64,000 nt of DNA from Thioalkalivibrio sp. ALMg11 (GCF_000377905.1 NZ_KB898874.1:372001-436000), one strand, 5' to 3'. Shown: positions 43,966 through 53,839, counted from the first letter of the stretch. The notes: generated from the letters alone by a model not told the origin. Program-made: numbers and translations.

Positions 43966-45216
43966 CTATGCGTTCCTCGTCCCCTCGACGACCATGTCTG
44001 ACCAGCGCCGCAAGATTTTCTCCTCCGAGAACTCGCTCTCGAATACACGCGAAGCATTCTTCTTCATCTCCGCCTTCCATTTGGAATCGTCGGCGAGGGA
44101 CGCAAGCAACGCTGCCAACCGGTCCGAGTCGCCCGGCGGCACACTGAAGCCGCATCTCTGGTCCCGGATTTGCCTCGCCAGATCACTCTCGTCTTCCACC
44201 GCAGCAATGATGGGGCAGCCTTGCTCAAGGTATGCCATGGTCTTGCTTGGGTAGGCGTAACGGTACATCTCTGGAATCAAACTCACGAACCCAATATCCG
44301 CCCGCCGCATCGCGGCCTTCGCGGTCTCGACTGGGTGGGTACCCAAAAAACGCACCTTCGCCCCACTCCGTTTTGCCTGGGCTTCGAGTTCGCTCCTCGC
44401 CACACCGTCGCCCATCAGCAGGAGCTCGATGTCCGTTCGCTCAGTCAACTTTTCCATGGCCTCGACAATCGTCTGCAAGCCCTGGAAGCGCCCCAGGTTT
44501 CCGGCGTAAATCACGGTTAACCGGTCCGAGCCCATCTCTTCCGGGCTGCCCGCCCCCCCATCATCCGGTAGCGGAAAGTTATTCAGCACTTCTACCCGGA
44601 ACCGATCGCCGCCAGCCCTCCCCCGCAGTGTTTTCTCCATATCGCGGGAGAGCACCACGACCGGATCCGCCTGCCGACAACTCCAGCTATCCAGTTTTCG
44701 GAGCGTTTTAAAGACCAGCGGCTGAGAAAACTCGCCGGAAATCCTTCCAATCTCCGGATGAATATCCATGGCGTGATAAATAAAGCGGGCTCCCGAGAGT
44801 CTCGCCGCAAGCGCTGCGGAAAAGCCTCCCAGAATAGGCGGCACGGTCGAAATCACGATCACGTCGTAACGTCGCGTGAGGACTCGGTATAACAGCGACG
44901 TTCCGAGCCGGAGGGCATTAAGGATCCGGACGACCGGACGGCCGATCTCCGTTGGAAGGTTCAGCCTCTCAACGGTAACGTCATCAATGACATCCCGCTT
45001 CGGACGTCGTTCATTAGAGGCCGTGGCCCGGTAGGATGGCTGAGAAGACAAAACATGGACCTGGTGCCCCTCCTGCCTCAAATGCGCTGCGATTCGCCGA
45101 AGCAACGAAGCGCAGGGAGGAGTGTCCGGCCAGTAATAACGATGGACGACAAGAATGCGGAGGGGGGGGGCTCCTCCGCCAGCCCCGTTAGCCCCAGTCA
45201 TAGCGGCTGAACTCAT
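43966..45216 (-). CDS. GT4 glycosyltransferase, WbuB-like (L-FucNAc transferase)
   Basis: A 416-residue GT-B glycosyltransferase: ILVVHRYYWPDTPPCASLL at the N-terminus, VIYAGNLGRFQGLQTIVEAM for the donor domain and MAYLEQGCPIIAAVEDESD near the C-terminus. Position just after fnlC matches wbuB of E. coli fnlABC loci, so it probably transfers L-FucNAc. The start overlaps fnlC; ATGs at 45216 and 45201 are both possible. A run of nine C (coding strand) lies in codons GCC CCC CCC CTC around residue 17, upstream of the whole catalytic domain: gain or loss of one base abolishes the protein. Confidence 0.9.
   Translation of the reverse strand: MSSAAMTGANGAGGGAPPLRILVVHRYYWPDTPPCASLLRRIAAHLRQEGHQVHVLSSQPSYRATASNERRPKRDVIDDVTVERLNLPTEIGRPVVRILNALRLGTSLLYRVLTRRYDVIVISTVPPILGGFSAALAARLSGARFIYHAMDIHPEIGRISGEFSQPLVFKTLRKLDSWSCRQADPVVVLSRDMEKTLRGRAGGDRFRVEVLNNFPLPDDGGAGSPEEMGSDRLTVIYAGNLGRFQGLQTIVEAMEKLTERTDIELLLMGDGVARSELEAQAKRSGAKVRFLGTHPVETAKAAMRRADIGFVSLIPEMYRYAYPSKTMAYLEQGCPIIAAVEDESDLARQIRDQRCGFSVPPGDSDRLAALLASLADDSKWKAEMKKNASRVFESEFSEEKILRRWSDMVVEGTRNA
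45162..45170. repeat. Homopolymer G9 (C9 on coding strand) near the 5' end of a GT gene
   Basis: Nine consecutive G on the plus strand inside the first 20 codons of the WbuB-like gene. Tracts of this length are prone to slipped-strand mispairing and are used for phase variation in surface glycosylation genes of several bacteria. The present length is the in-frame state. Confidence 0.7.
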
Positions 45217-46336
45217 CCATGTTGCGCCAGCGGTTTGCCAGCTTGGCCGTACCGGTGATCAGTCGAACGACGCGTTCGGAGGTGTTGCGAACCAGGTACT
45301 CTTCCGGGGTCTCGCGCTCAGCACCCGAAAACGTTTCGCGGGCCGCCGTCGCGATGCGTACGCCATCCACGAGCACGTCCCGGTCCAGCCCGGTCAGCGC
45401 AATGGCGCCCGTATCCAGTGCCTCCGGGCGTTCGATTGATCGCCGCAGCGTGACCGCGGGGAACCCGAGGATCGAGGATTCCTCGCTAATGGTGCCACTG
45501 TCGGAAATCGCGCAGAAGGCGTTCATCTGCAGGTGGTTGTAATCGAGGAATCCGAACGGCTTGAGATACCGGATCGCATCACTGTCCTCGGCAAGCCCGA
45601 GCTTTTCCAGGCGATTGCGCGTCCGAGGATGCGTGGAGACCACGACTGGATAGCCAAACGTGTCATGCAGCGCCTGGAGGCCTCCAACCACCTCCTTCAA
45701 GTTCTCGCGACTGTCCACGTTCTCCTCGCGGTGAACACTCACGATGAAGTAGCGCCCCGCCTCCAGACCCAGGGTTTCCAACGCCTTCGACTGCTGGATC
45801 CGCGGCAGCATGTGCTCCAGCACCTCGCGCATGGGCGAGCCGGTCAAATAGATGAAGCGATGGGACAGCCCCTCGCTGATCAGATGGCGGCGGGCGTGCT
45901 CGGTGTACACCAGATTGAAATCCGCCAGATGGTCCACCATCTTGCGGTTGATCTCTTCCGGTACGTTCGCATCAAAGCAGCGGTTCCCGGCCTCCATGTG
46001 GTAGGTCGGGGTCTTCATCCGCTTGGCCATCAGCGTGGCGATCGCGCTGTTCGTGTCGCCCAGAACCAGCACCGCATCCGGCCGTTCCTCCAGCAGCACC
46101 GCCTCGGTCTTGATCAATATCTCCCCAAGGCTGCGCCCCAGCGACGACGTGTCCACGTCAAGAAAATGATCCGGTCGCCGCACGCCGAGCTCGTCAAAGA
46201 ACACATCGTTCAGCTCGTAGTCGTAATTCTGCCCGGTGTGGACGATCTTGTGTTCAACAAACTGATCCAGCGCCGCCATCACGCGGGACAGCCGAATAAT
46301 CTCCGGGCGGGTGCCCAGAATGGTCATAACCTTCAT
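45188..46336 (-). CDS. fnlC: UDP-N-acetylglucosamine 2-epimerase type enzyme FnlC/WbjD
   Basis: A 382-residue WecB-family epimerase. MKVMTILGTRPEIIRLSRVM at the N-terminus, HMEAGNRCFDANVPEEINRK and FIVSVHREENVDSREN are conserved. In the FnlA-B-C pathway it performs the last C2 epimerisation to UDP-N-acetyl-L-fucosamine. Its ATG overlaps the fnlB stop by four bases. Confidence 0.94.
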   Translation of the reverse strand: MKVMTILGTRPEIIRLSRVMAALDQFVEHKIVHTGQNYDYELNDVFFDELGVRRPDHFLDVDTSSLGRSLGEILIKTEAVLLEERPDAVLVLGDTNSAIATLMAKRMKTPTYHMEAGNRCFDANVPEEINRKMVDHLADFNLVYTEHARRHLISEGLSHRFIYLTGSPMREVLEHMLPRIQQSKALETLGLEAGRYFIVSVHREENVDSRENLKEVVGGLQALHDTFGYPVVVSTHPRTRNRLEKLGLAEDSDAIRYLKPFGFLDYNHLQMNAFCAISDSGTISEESSILGFPAVTLRRSIERPEALDTGAIALTGLDRDVLVDGVRIATAARETFSGAERETPEEYLVRNTSERVVRLITGTAKLANRWRNMDEFSRYDWG

Positions 46337-47469
46337 GATTCTTCCCTGGCGCCGAGTACCGGATCGGCATAGGTGTCCGGGTTATCCGGGTCAAAGAGTT
46401 CGTGGCTCCAGAACAGGGTCAGCAACGGCCGATCCCCGATGTTCTCGATGCTGTGAGTGTGCAGCGTCGGCATATCCACCGCCGCCGGCGCGTCGCCGGA
46501 TACGCGGTATTCCAAGATATCGTCGCCTAGCACAGGACGCATCCGAATCACCGCCTCGCCTTCCAGCACGAGGAAGCGCTCCACCTTCCGCAGGTGAAAG
46601 TGATCCCCTCGGCTCACACCCGGTTCGGTCCAGCTCAGGAACGTCTGTCCGCCGCACCCACCCTTGACCGCCTCGAACAGGGTGCCCCGCGCATCGGCAT
46701 TGACCTTCAGCGGACGCGGAAAACCATCCGGATAAAGTGCCGAACGGTAGCTGTTGAACAGTGCGAGGTCGAACGGATCGGTCAGGTCCGGGTAGATGTT
46801 CGCTTGCCAGCCCGCATGGAACGTCTGGATCCGTTCCAGCAGGTCGGGAACCCGCACTAGCCGCGCTTCAGGCTCCAGACGCCCGGTCACGCCATCAGTC
46901 ACTGCGGCAATCGCCGCTTCCACCGCTTCGCCCGCGTGCAGCAGCTCCACCACGCCATCGGGGTTCACCTCGGGGCTCTCGCCCCGAATCACCGCGTCGA
47001 TGAACGTGGCCGTCACATTGTTGTAGTTCGGCCGCGCCCGTTCCCCGAAGATGTGGGGCAGCACCAGATCGGTAAACCGCGTGCTCCCAGCAGCAAGAAT
47101 TCCCCCCGCCCGGCGCTTCGACCGCCCGTAAGGCGTATCAGCACCCGCATGCACCGAGTTCGCATACACGATATGCGGGTCCTCCGCCACATCCCTGCAG
47201 GCATCCAGCAACGCCTCGGCGATGGCCGGGTTCCCCCGCTCGAGCTCGTCATCCGGTGCTCGGTTCACCCCCGCGAAATGCAGCACCCCGGCCGCCCCGC
47301 GCACCGCCTCGCGAAGGCGTGCCGCATCCGAAAAGCCCGCGCGATTGAGCACCACCAGCTCGAATGGCTCCACCTCGCCACGAAATCGCGCCGCTGCGTT
47401 GCGCGCGTGGATACGCGCGGCCGCGTGCCAGCCAAGCAGCCCACCGCCACCCGTAACAACGATCTTCAT
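46333..47469 (-). CDS. fnlB: UDP-sugar epimerase/reductase FnlB/WbjC (SDR plus cupin)
   Basis: A 378-residue bifunctional protein. The N-terminal SDR begins MKIVVTGGGGLLGWHAAARI, and YGRSKRRAG carries the Y-XXX-K pair. The C-terminal cupin (about 250-375) contains FLSWTEPGVSRGDHFHLRKV and LHTHSIENIGDRPLLTLFW. It follows FnlA in making UDP-L-FucNAc. The ATG at 47469 overlaps the fnlA stop (TGATG). Confidence 0.93.
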   Translation of the reverse strand: MKIVVTGGGGLLGWHAAARIHARNAAARFRGEVEPFELVVLNRAGFSDAARLREAVRGAAGVLHFAGVNRAPDDELERGNPAIAEALLDACRDVAEDPHIVYANSVHAGADTPYGRSKRRAGGILAAGSTRFTDLVLPHIFGERARPNYNNVTATFIDAVIRGESPEVNPDGVVELLHAGEAVEAAIAAVTDGVTGRLEPEARLVRVPDLLERIQTFHAGWQANIYPDLTDPFDLALFNSYRSALYPDGFPRPLKVNADARGTLFEAVKGGCGGQTFLSWTEPGVSRGDHFHLRKVERFLVLEGEAVIRMRPVLGDDILEYRVSGDAPAAVDMPTLHTHSIENIGDRPLLTLFWSHELFDPDNPDTYADPVLGAREES

Positions 47470-48497
47470 CACCGCGCCCGCACCCAGGCATCCAGTTCGG
47501 CGCGGATCTCCGGCAGCGAAAGCAGAAGCTCCTTCCCCCCCGCAACATCCAGGCGCTCCGTATTGTGCGAGTGATAATCCTCATGGTGCACCGTTTCCTG
47601 GTCGCCCTCGCTGAAGAACGCCTGATAGTTCAGGTCGCGCCGATCCATACTGATACGGTAGTAGTCGCCCATGTCCTCGCTGTAGGCGAGCTCATGCGCC
47701 GTAGCAAGCGTCTCGTACAGCTTCTCGCCGTGACGCCAGCCAATCGTCTCCACCGGATGGTCCGGCACCTCGAACAGCTCTTTGAGCCCCTGTACCAGGT
47801 CCGCCACCGTCGAGGCCGGTGCCTTACGGATGAAGAGATCGCCCTGCTCGGCATGATCAAACGCGTAATGGACCAGATCAACGGATGCCGAAAGCGGCAT
47901 CAGGAAGCGCGTCATGGTCGGCTCCGTAACCGTGATCGGCTTGCCTGCACGGATCTGGCGAACAAACAGCGGAATTACAGAACCACGGGAGTACATCACA
48001 TTGCCGTACCGCACCATCGACACCGTCGTCTCTTCTTCCGGATCCATGGACCGCGCGACACTCTGGGCAACCTTTTCCATCATCGCCTTCGACATGCCCA
48101 TGGCATTGACCGGCGCCACCGCCTTGTCCGTCGACAGGCACACGACGCTGCGTACCCCGGCATCCACCGCCGACCGCACCACATTCTCCGACCCAAGTAT
48201 ATTCGTCCGCACCGCCTCCACGGGAAAGAACTCACAGGAAGGCACCTGCTTGAGCGCCGCCGCGTGAAACACGCTGTCGACCCCCTTCATCGCCCGGTCG
48301 ACACTCTCCCGGTCGCGGATATCCCCTAAGTAAAACCGCACACGCGCATCACCCAGCTCGTTACGCAGCGCGTCCTGCTTCTCCTCGTCGCGGCTGAGGA
48401 TACGGACCTCCCCTGCTTGCTTTTCGAGCAGATCCTGAACCATCGTTCTCCCGAACGACCCCGTTCCACCCGTAATCAAAACCTTTCTTGCGGCCAC
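47469..48497 (-). CDS. fnlA: UDP-GlcNAc 4,6-dehydratase/5-epimerase FnlA/WbjB
   Basis: A 342-residue extended SDR. KVLITGGTGSFGRTMVQDLL binds NAD(P). The usual YXXXK is MGMSK (NAMGMSKAMMEK), the Met variant seen in WbjB/CapE enzymes. RFLMPLSASVDLVHYAF is conserved. First step to UDP-L-FucNAc. I chose the GTG at 48497 because AGGAGG lies seven bases upstream; an ATG at 48524 is in frame but poorly placed. Confidence 0.94.
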   Translation of the reverse strand: MAARKVLITGGTGSFGRTMVQDLLEKQAGEVRILSRDEEKQDALRNELGDARVRFYLGDIRDRESVDRAMKGVDSVFHAAALKQVPSCEFFPVEAVRTNILGSENVVRSAVDAGVRSVVCLSTDKAVAPVNAMGMSKAMMEKVAQSVARSMDPEEETTVSMVRYGNVMYSRGSVIPLFVRQIRAGKPITVTEPTMTRFLMPLSASVDLVHYAFDHAEQGDLFIRKAPASTVADLVQGLKELFEVPDHPVETIGWRHGEKLYETLATAHELAYSEDMGDYYRISMDRRDLNYQAFFSEGDQETVHHEDYHSHNTERLDVAGGKELLLSLPEIRAELDAWVRAR

Positions 48498-48527
48498 CCA
48501 CCTACCTCCTGTTCTCTCGCACATGCT

Positions 48528-49703
48528 TTATCCATTTCCCGCTTCGATCACACGTCGGAACATCTCCCGATGGGCGGCCACGTCGTCTCGATCATTCCAG
48601 TGCTTCACTACAGCGGCATGGGTATCCAGCCGAATCTGCGTCCTTTCTTCTGGGGGCATCTCGCCAAAGCGTTCAATCACCTCGACAAACTGCTCCCTTT
48701 GATCTAGCGCAAAGTCGAACCCTAACCCCTGATCACGAAGCCCACGCCACGGAGTCTGATCCGAGATCAGAACCGGGGTCCCCACCCCAAGTGCTTCCGC
48801 TATGACATGCCCGAAATTCTCCCCGCGAGTAGGAAGAAAAAAAAGGTCGTTTGCGCGCATTGCCGCCGGAACCTGCCGCGGTGTCAGCGCACCGTGATAG
48901 TGCGCACTGACATGTGCAGGCAGACGAGCGATCTTTTCCTGGCAGCGGACCCAATATCCCTGATCTTCCGCCGGCCCGTATATATTAAACGTCACCGGAA
49001 CGCGTACTTCACGAAGCACATCTAACGCATATTCCAGATTCTTCTTCGGCGATATACGCGACAAAAATGCCACGTGAAACCCTGCATCCTCATTACGATC
49101 CCCAAACCGACCAAGCGCCGCGGGCGGACTTGAAAGATTCGATGCCACATACACCTTCTCCACACGCGCCCGTATGACTCGACGAATATCCCCAGATTCA
49201 TAACTGCTGGATGCGTGCCAGAATAATCCGGGCAAAATCCCCACCGCTCTAGCCACCTGCACATAGCTACGTTTCTTGAAGCGCTTCAGGGCAAGCGCCC
49301 CCTCGGAAAACTCGCCTCGCGGCGCAATCAGAATCCGCTGTTTCGACAGCAGCCCAAGCCTCCTGCCTACCAGCGGCGCGATCGAACCCCACGGCGAGAA
49401 AAAACTATTGAGGTACAACAGATCATGTTCAACATCGGCGATGGCTCGGCAGACATCGCGAATTCCGCGCTCAGCGGGGCCAAGGTAACGCACACGCGCT
49501 TTGCCGACATCCTGCCATTTCCCTTTCCTTATATCCGGATAAGATTCCGAGTCTCCCAAATCGCGATCTGACGTAAGAATAAAGAATTCAAACTCCGCCC
49601 CGAGGCTATTCACGAGATTCAGAACACTTCGGAGCGGCCCGCCCGCCCTGAAACCCGGGAGGTAATGCCCCGTAACTACGAGGATCCGCGGCTTGTCCAT
49701 CAC
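48528..49703 (-). CDS. GT4 family glycosyltransferase
   Basis: A 391-residue GT-B enzyme: RILVVTGHYLPGFRAGGPLR at the N-terminus, FHVAFLSRISPKKNLEYALD for the donor domain and LPTRGENFGHVIAEALGVGT with the EX7E-type glutamates. Adds one sugar of the repeat unit; donor unknown. The ATG at 49703 overlaps the stop of the next upstream gene (ATGA). Confidence 0.92.
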   Translation of the reverse strand: MMDKPRILVVTGHYLPGFRAGGPLRSVLNLVNSLGAEFEFFILTSDRDLGDSESYPDIRKGKWQDVGKARVRYLGPAERGIRDVCRAIADVEHDLLYLNSFFSPWGSIAPLVGRRLGLLSKQRILIAPRGEFSEGALALKRFKKRSYVQVARAVGILPGLFWHASSSYESGDIRRVIRARVEKVYVASNLSSPPAALGRFGDRNEDAGFHVAFLSRISPKKNLEYALDVLREVRVPVTFNIYGPAEDQGYWVRCQEKIARLPAHVSAHYHGALTPRQVPAAMRANDLFFLPTRGENFGHVIAEALGVGTPVLISDQTPWRGLRDQGLGFDFALDQREQFVEVIERFGEMPPEERTQIRLDTHAAVVKHWNDRDDVAAHREMFRRVIEAGNG

Positions 49704-50878
49704 TTGACCTCATCCATCCCGGCCAATTTTCCACCGCTCCATTGCCATGGCGGTCCCGGCCGAGATCCACCTTCTCGTTGATACGCCAAGATCTCCATCA
49801 AATAGCGTGCCCCCGCGCGATCACCCAAGCCCCCCCCCCACTTTGCGATAGCCTCACGGCGCTGGCGAGACAGCCGTCCCTGTCCCTTAACACTCGCTAA
49901 CACCTCGGCCAGCCCCGTTTTATCACCCTTACGAAATACACCTCCAACACCGCTGGCCTCGACGACTTCAGACGCTCCACACGCATCCGAACAAACGGCC
50001 GGCGTGCCCACCATCAACGCCTCCGATACCACCGCCCCCCAACCGTCGTGATCGCTAGGAAGAACCAAGCAGTCGGAGTCGGCCATAAAGCTTGGCACTT
50101 CCTCCATCCTTCGAGTCCCCATGAACCTGACACAACCCGGAATCTCCTCCTCTGCCTGCCGTTTCAGAGAAGATTCCAAGGGTCCCGACCCAACCACGAT
50201 CAATTCCACATCACTCAGCATCGCAACCGCGGATACCAAAATATCAACCCGTTTTCGTTCAATGAGTTGACCTACATAGATAAAACGGAACACTGCCTCC
50301 GCTCCCCCTTGCCGCTTCACCGGTACCGGTACGCGATACGGCAAAAAATATGAAAACGGGTATATCCGATTCTGTGGCATCCCCCGCGCACTGATCCAAC
50401 CCGGAGTCCCTTTGCCGATCGCCAAAACCGCCGAAATCTCTCCTTGTTTACGCCAGAATAACGTGCGGTAGAGAGCTCGGCGTACCAAGCCCCGCCACCC
50501 TCGTCCATCCACCGTCTCCATTATCACCACTAGAAAGGAGCCACGCCGCGCCAGCATCCTTTCCGCCACCGACACTAGGCCGTTCGCCCGCAATCCCTGA
50601 CACAGATGACTACTCCCAGGCGGTGCGCTCCCCACCGCACGCTCCACGTCGTTCGAATTCCGGACCCGCAACAACCGGGCGTTCCCAAGCTCGGGTACAA
50701 TCCAACCTTGAGCCCTTCGATCCTCTGACAAGCTCTCCTCCGCCACATAGGTAACCGATATCCCTTCATGAGCCAACGCTCTAGCGAGCCCAGCCATATG
50801 CGGAGAGATTGTTTTTTGCCAAAACCAAATTGAATCATCCAAAACAATCGCCCCTTCGCCGAATCCGGCCCGCCGCAT
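49700..50878 (-). CDS. GT4 family glycosyltransferase with G10 tract
   Basis: A GT-B enzyme of about 390 residues: FRFIYVGQLIERKRVDILVS and LPSDHDGWGAVVSEALMVGT are the donor-site blocks. A run of ten G on the coding strand encodes W-G-G-G near residue 346, about 45 residues before the end. A slip would replace the C-terminal helix. The start is uncertain: ATG at 50878 lies inside the upstream gene, and a TTG at 50842 after GAAGGGG fits the protein's first beta strand (LDDSIWFWQK) and a short overlap better. Confidence 0.85.
   Translation of the reverse strand: MRRAGFGEGAIVLDDSIWFWQKTISPHMAGLARALAHEGISVTYVAEESLSEDRRAQGWIVPELGNARLLRVRNSNDVERAVGSAPPGSSHLCQGLRANGLVSVAERMLARRGSFLVVIMETVDGRGWRGLVRRALYRTLFWRKQGEISAVLAIGKGTPGWISARGMPQNRIYPFSYFLPYRVPVPVKRQGGAEAVFRFIYVGQLIERKRVDILVSAVAMLSDVELIVVGSGPLESSLKRQAEEEIPGCVRFMGTRRMEEVPSFMADSDCLVLPSDHDGWGAVVSEALMVGTPAVCSDACGASEVVEASGVGGVFRKGDKTGLAEVLASVKGQGRLSRQRREAIAKWGGGLGDRAGARYLMEILAYQREGGSRPGPPWQWSGGKLAGMDEVK
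49830..49839. repeat. Homopolymer C10 (G10 on coding strand) within a GT gene
   Basis: Ten consecutive C on the plus strand inside the 3' quarter of the glycosyltransferase gene at 49700. It is the longest coding homopolymer I saw in the window. Confidence 0.75.
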
Positions 50879-52241
50879 ATGCCCAGCCAAACAACACCAG
50901 CATCAGTAAGCCATTACCACCAGCAGCGAACATGAACGCCTCCCCCAGGTTAATCAGGAGAAAACACAACACAACCGCAAGCGGCGCTAGACCTCCATGG
51001 GAAGACCCAATAATCAACATCAACACCCAAATGCCCACAAGCACCGCCCCAACGATCCCCAACTCCTCCAAAACGGCTAACGGCGCCAGACCCTTTTCAA
51101 CTGGTGCATTTACCGGAATTCCAAGAAACCCTAAACGGTCGACTCCCATCTGCTCCGGATTCGATGCTATTCCGAAGCCAATCCCCGATAAAGGGCCCTG
51201 TCGAATATTCTCGATCATTGTGTCCATCAAGAACCCCCTAGAGGCCATATACTGATTTATGACCCCGCCTTGCTGCGAGGCATATTGATTCAAGAACTCC
51301 TGCCACACTGAGGAGACTATCGGAATGAAGAGAATCCCGCCAACCAATAAACTCATAAGCCCTATTAATACACGGGCGTCCGTTAGCCCGAAAAAAAACC
51401 TCCGAGCCGTCAACCGACTAAACACAAGTCCAACAGCGGCAGCAGCAAGTAGCCCCAGAACCATGGCGACCCCAGCGGTTCGCGCGCCGGACAGGAAGAC
51501 CATACCAATAGCGGAAAGCGCCACCAAGACAAGCCAAGCACGAGCCTCACCCTGTCCAATGATACGAGAGGCCGCCCACACGCCCAAGATCGCCATAACT
51601 GGCCCTAAAGTCTGCGAATGGGTCATGGCACCCTGAAAAACATGCTGGTGCCTAAAATACCCGACCGGATGAAACATCAACGCTACGCTGACCACCAGAA
51701 GCGTGACAAGAACTGCGAACACCCATCTAGCGGTCTGCTCCCGCTCCAGGATCGACATATTCATCCAAGCAGAAAATGACGCAGCAGCGGCAGTTACCCA
51801 CAAGGTTGCTTTCAGAAACGAAACATCTGGAATTGAGCTAAAAAACGCCGAGTGGAACCCGAGAAAGAGCGCCAAGATAAACAAAATGAGCGACATTCGA
51901 CTAATTTTATAGGCGCTTTCCCAGAACCTAGTGTGAATCATGACAGACACAAACGCGGAGAGAACCACGATACTACGCCCAACCCCACCGAACGCAGGAT
52001 CGCCCAGCGTGATACCGGGGTTGATCATCGTGAACATCCACGAAAAAACAAGGGCTTGAATTACCTGCGGCAGACCGAGAAAAGCATACCCAGCTAACAG
52101 AATATAACTTACGTCAGCTGCATGGCCGCCCGAAAAACGCAACGAAATTACGAGCGATACGAAAACCATCGACACTGTCAACGCCCTTCGACCAAGCGAA
52201 GGATCTGGAAATCTGCGGACCTCTATTCTTCCCCTAGACAC
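50835..52241 (-). CDS. O-antigen polymerase/ligase-like membrane protein (Wzy/WaaL type)
   Basis: A 468-residue protein with about 11-12 transmembrane helices and a large loop (VWQEFLNQYASQQGGVINQY) late in the protein. THSQTLGPVMAILGVW and FLSGARTAGVAMVLGLLAAA match the Wzy_C/O-antigen ligase signature region. It should polymerise or ligate repeat units at the periplasmic face. It starts at a GTG (52241) with GGAAG upstream. Lower GC than neighbours. Confidence 0.85.
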   Translation of the reverse strand: MSRGRIEVRRFPDPSLGRRALTVSMVFVSLVISLRFSGGHAADVSYILLAGYAFLGLPQVIQALVFSWMFTMINPGITLGDPAFGGVGRSIVVLSAFVSVMIHTRFWESAYKISRMSLILFILALFLGFHSAFFSSIPDVSFLKATLWVTAAAASFSAWMNMSILEREQTARWVFAVLVTLLVVSVALMFHPVGYFRHQHVFQGAMTHSQTLGPVMAILGVWAASRIIGQGEARAWLVLVALSAIGMVFLSGARTAGVAMVLGLLAAAAVGLVFSRLTARRFFFGLTDARVLIGLMSLLVGGILFIPIVSSVWQEFLNQYASQQGGVINQYMASRGFLMDTMIENIRQGPLSGIGFGIASNPEQMGVDRLGFLGIPVNAPVEKGLAPLAVLEELGIVGAVLVGIWVLMLIIGSSHGGLAPLAVVLCFLLINLGEAFMFAAGGNGLLMLVLFGWAYAAGRIRRRGDCFG

Positions 52242-52392
52242 GTTGGCTTCCAGCCATATTATCCGGGCTCGAATCCAATCGACCAGAAAACCTAGACCGC
52301 CAAACTCTTATCACCTTACGACTGAAGAAGCTTCCCGGTTTTCGCACTCTCAACACGATTTCCACTAACCACATTATTAATCCAGCCTCTTC

Positions 52393-53619
52393 CTAACTTG
52401 TCCGATGACCACCATGCATCAATTGTGTGTACAGCTGTGTATAACGTTCCGCATTACGCTCCCAAGTAAAGAATGCCGCATGCTGCCGCGCTGACGACGC
52501 AATCCTTTCCCGGAGAGCTGGATTCTCGATTACCCTAAGTATGAGATCCGCCAACCCCTGGGAGTCCTGTGCATCCACCAGAAACCCCGTTTCAGCGTGC
52601 ACGACAGACTCTTCGGCGCCGGCACCCTTACACCCTATAGCAGGCACACCTCTCGCCATCGCCTCCAAGTAAACAATTCCGAATGCCTCGCCCCAGCTAG
52701 GCAGCACGAAAAGATCTCCGCTCGCCACAACAGACATCGCCGCCTCGTAACTAAGATGCCCTAAGAAATGAACATTGTTTTCTAGCCCCAACTTATCAGT
52801 TAGCGCCTGAAGCTTCGCCCGATCTGGCCCATCGCCCACATGGAGGTAAACCCACCTTTCTCTGCCAATCGCTGCATTGACCCTTGAAAGCGCTTTAAGA
52901 TTAATCTCCAGCCCTTTCCAATTGACCATTCTCGCAACTGATACAATGATAAATTTGCCACGATATCGGTCGGCAATTTCAGCGACAATGGACGGCACAG
53001 CCGTGTCGGAGTCATGACCGTTCTGAATCTTCGTAATCCGCGCGCCTTCCACCCCGAGATTTAATAAGTGCTCCCTCAAAGGTTCGCCAACAATAATTAT
53101 ACGATCAATATTGTTCATAGCTGAAGCCGATATCTTGTTCAAGGTAGCCCCGGAGCTCCGAAAATCAATATTGTGCGATATTCCGTGCGACGTCAAAACC
53201 ACCGAAACGCGAAACATTTTTTTTGCTGCAGGAGCTAGAATTAAATAACCGCGGTCACCATGGAAATGTATGATTTGAACATTCCATTTTACTTTATAAT
53301 AGAGAATCACTGGGAGCATGAATGCCGCGAAAAGTAATTCGTTCAAAAGATTGCGGAGTACAATTAATTTTGTGCCGCCCATGGGGACACCAAGAAATGT
53401 CGGCGACACAAACGCAAATGGCTTTGGAGTACACTTTTCTAGCCATATTTTTTTTGATCGGAATGCGTTATGAGGAGCGAGAACAATTAGCTTACAGAAC
53501 TTACTTCGGGCGGAAATTTGCTGAACCAACTGGGTCGCACTATTTTGATTCTTGCGACTCGGCCACAAAGAAGCAATACACAAGACTACATTTTTATCCA
53601 TTTTTTGGCTTGAAATCAT
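52393..53619 (-). CDS. GT4 family glycosyltransferase, AT-rich
   Basis: A 408-residue GT-B enzyme: IIHFHGDRGYLIL, VVLTSHGISHNID and FVLPSWGEAFGIVYLEAMAR are conserved. The 5' half is markedly AT-rich compared with the rest of the window, suggesting recent acquisition. Two starts are possible (53619, or MDKNVVLCIASLWP at 53601). The 151 bases between it and the Wzy gene hold no feature I can name. Confidence 0.9.
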   Translation of the reverse strand: MISSQKMDKNVVLCIASLWPSRKNQNSATQLVQQISARSKFCKLIVLAPHNAFRSKKIWLEKCTPKPFAFVSPTFLGVPMGGTKLIVLRNLLNELLFAAFMLPVILYYKVKWNVQIIHFHGDRGYLILAPAAKKMFRVSVVLTSHGISHNIDFRSSGATLNKISASAMNNIDRIIIVGEPLREHLLNLGVEGARITKIQNGHDSDTAVPSIVAEIADRYRGKFIIVSVARMVNWKGLEINLKALSRVNAAIGRERWVYLHVGDGPDRAKLQALTDKLGLENNVHFLGHLSYEAAMSVVASGDLFVLPSWGEAFGIVYLEAMARGVPAIGCKGAGAEESVVHAETGFLVDAQDSQGLADLILRVIENPALRERIASSARQHAAFFTWERNAERYTQLYTQLMHGGHRTS

Positions 53620-53839
53620 CTAGGCGGTATCTGTTATGGTGCATGCCAACTAAATCGGTGGGGAGAGTTGCATGGGGGCTATAACAACTCTCTGCTTTCT
53701 CCGGATTCAGATGGACTTACTCGGGAAGTCGGAATCCGCGGAGGTCGCCCGCCCAGCGTTCGGAGCGTGCGGCGTCCGCACTAAAACCCAAGACGGTAGC
53801 AAACAGGGACCGATTGACGTTCTTAGGCACACACGGCAC

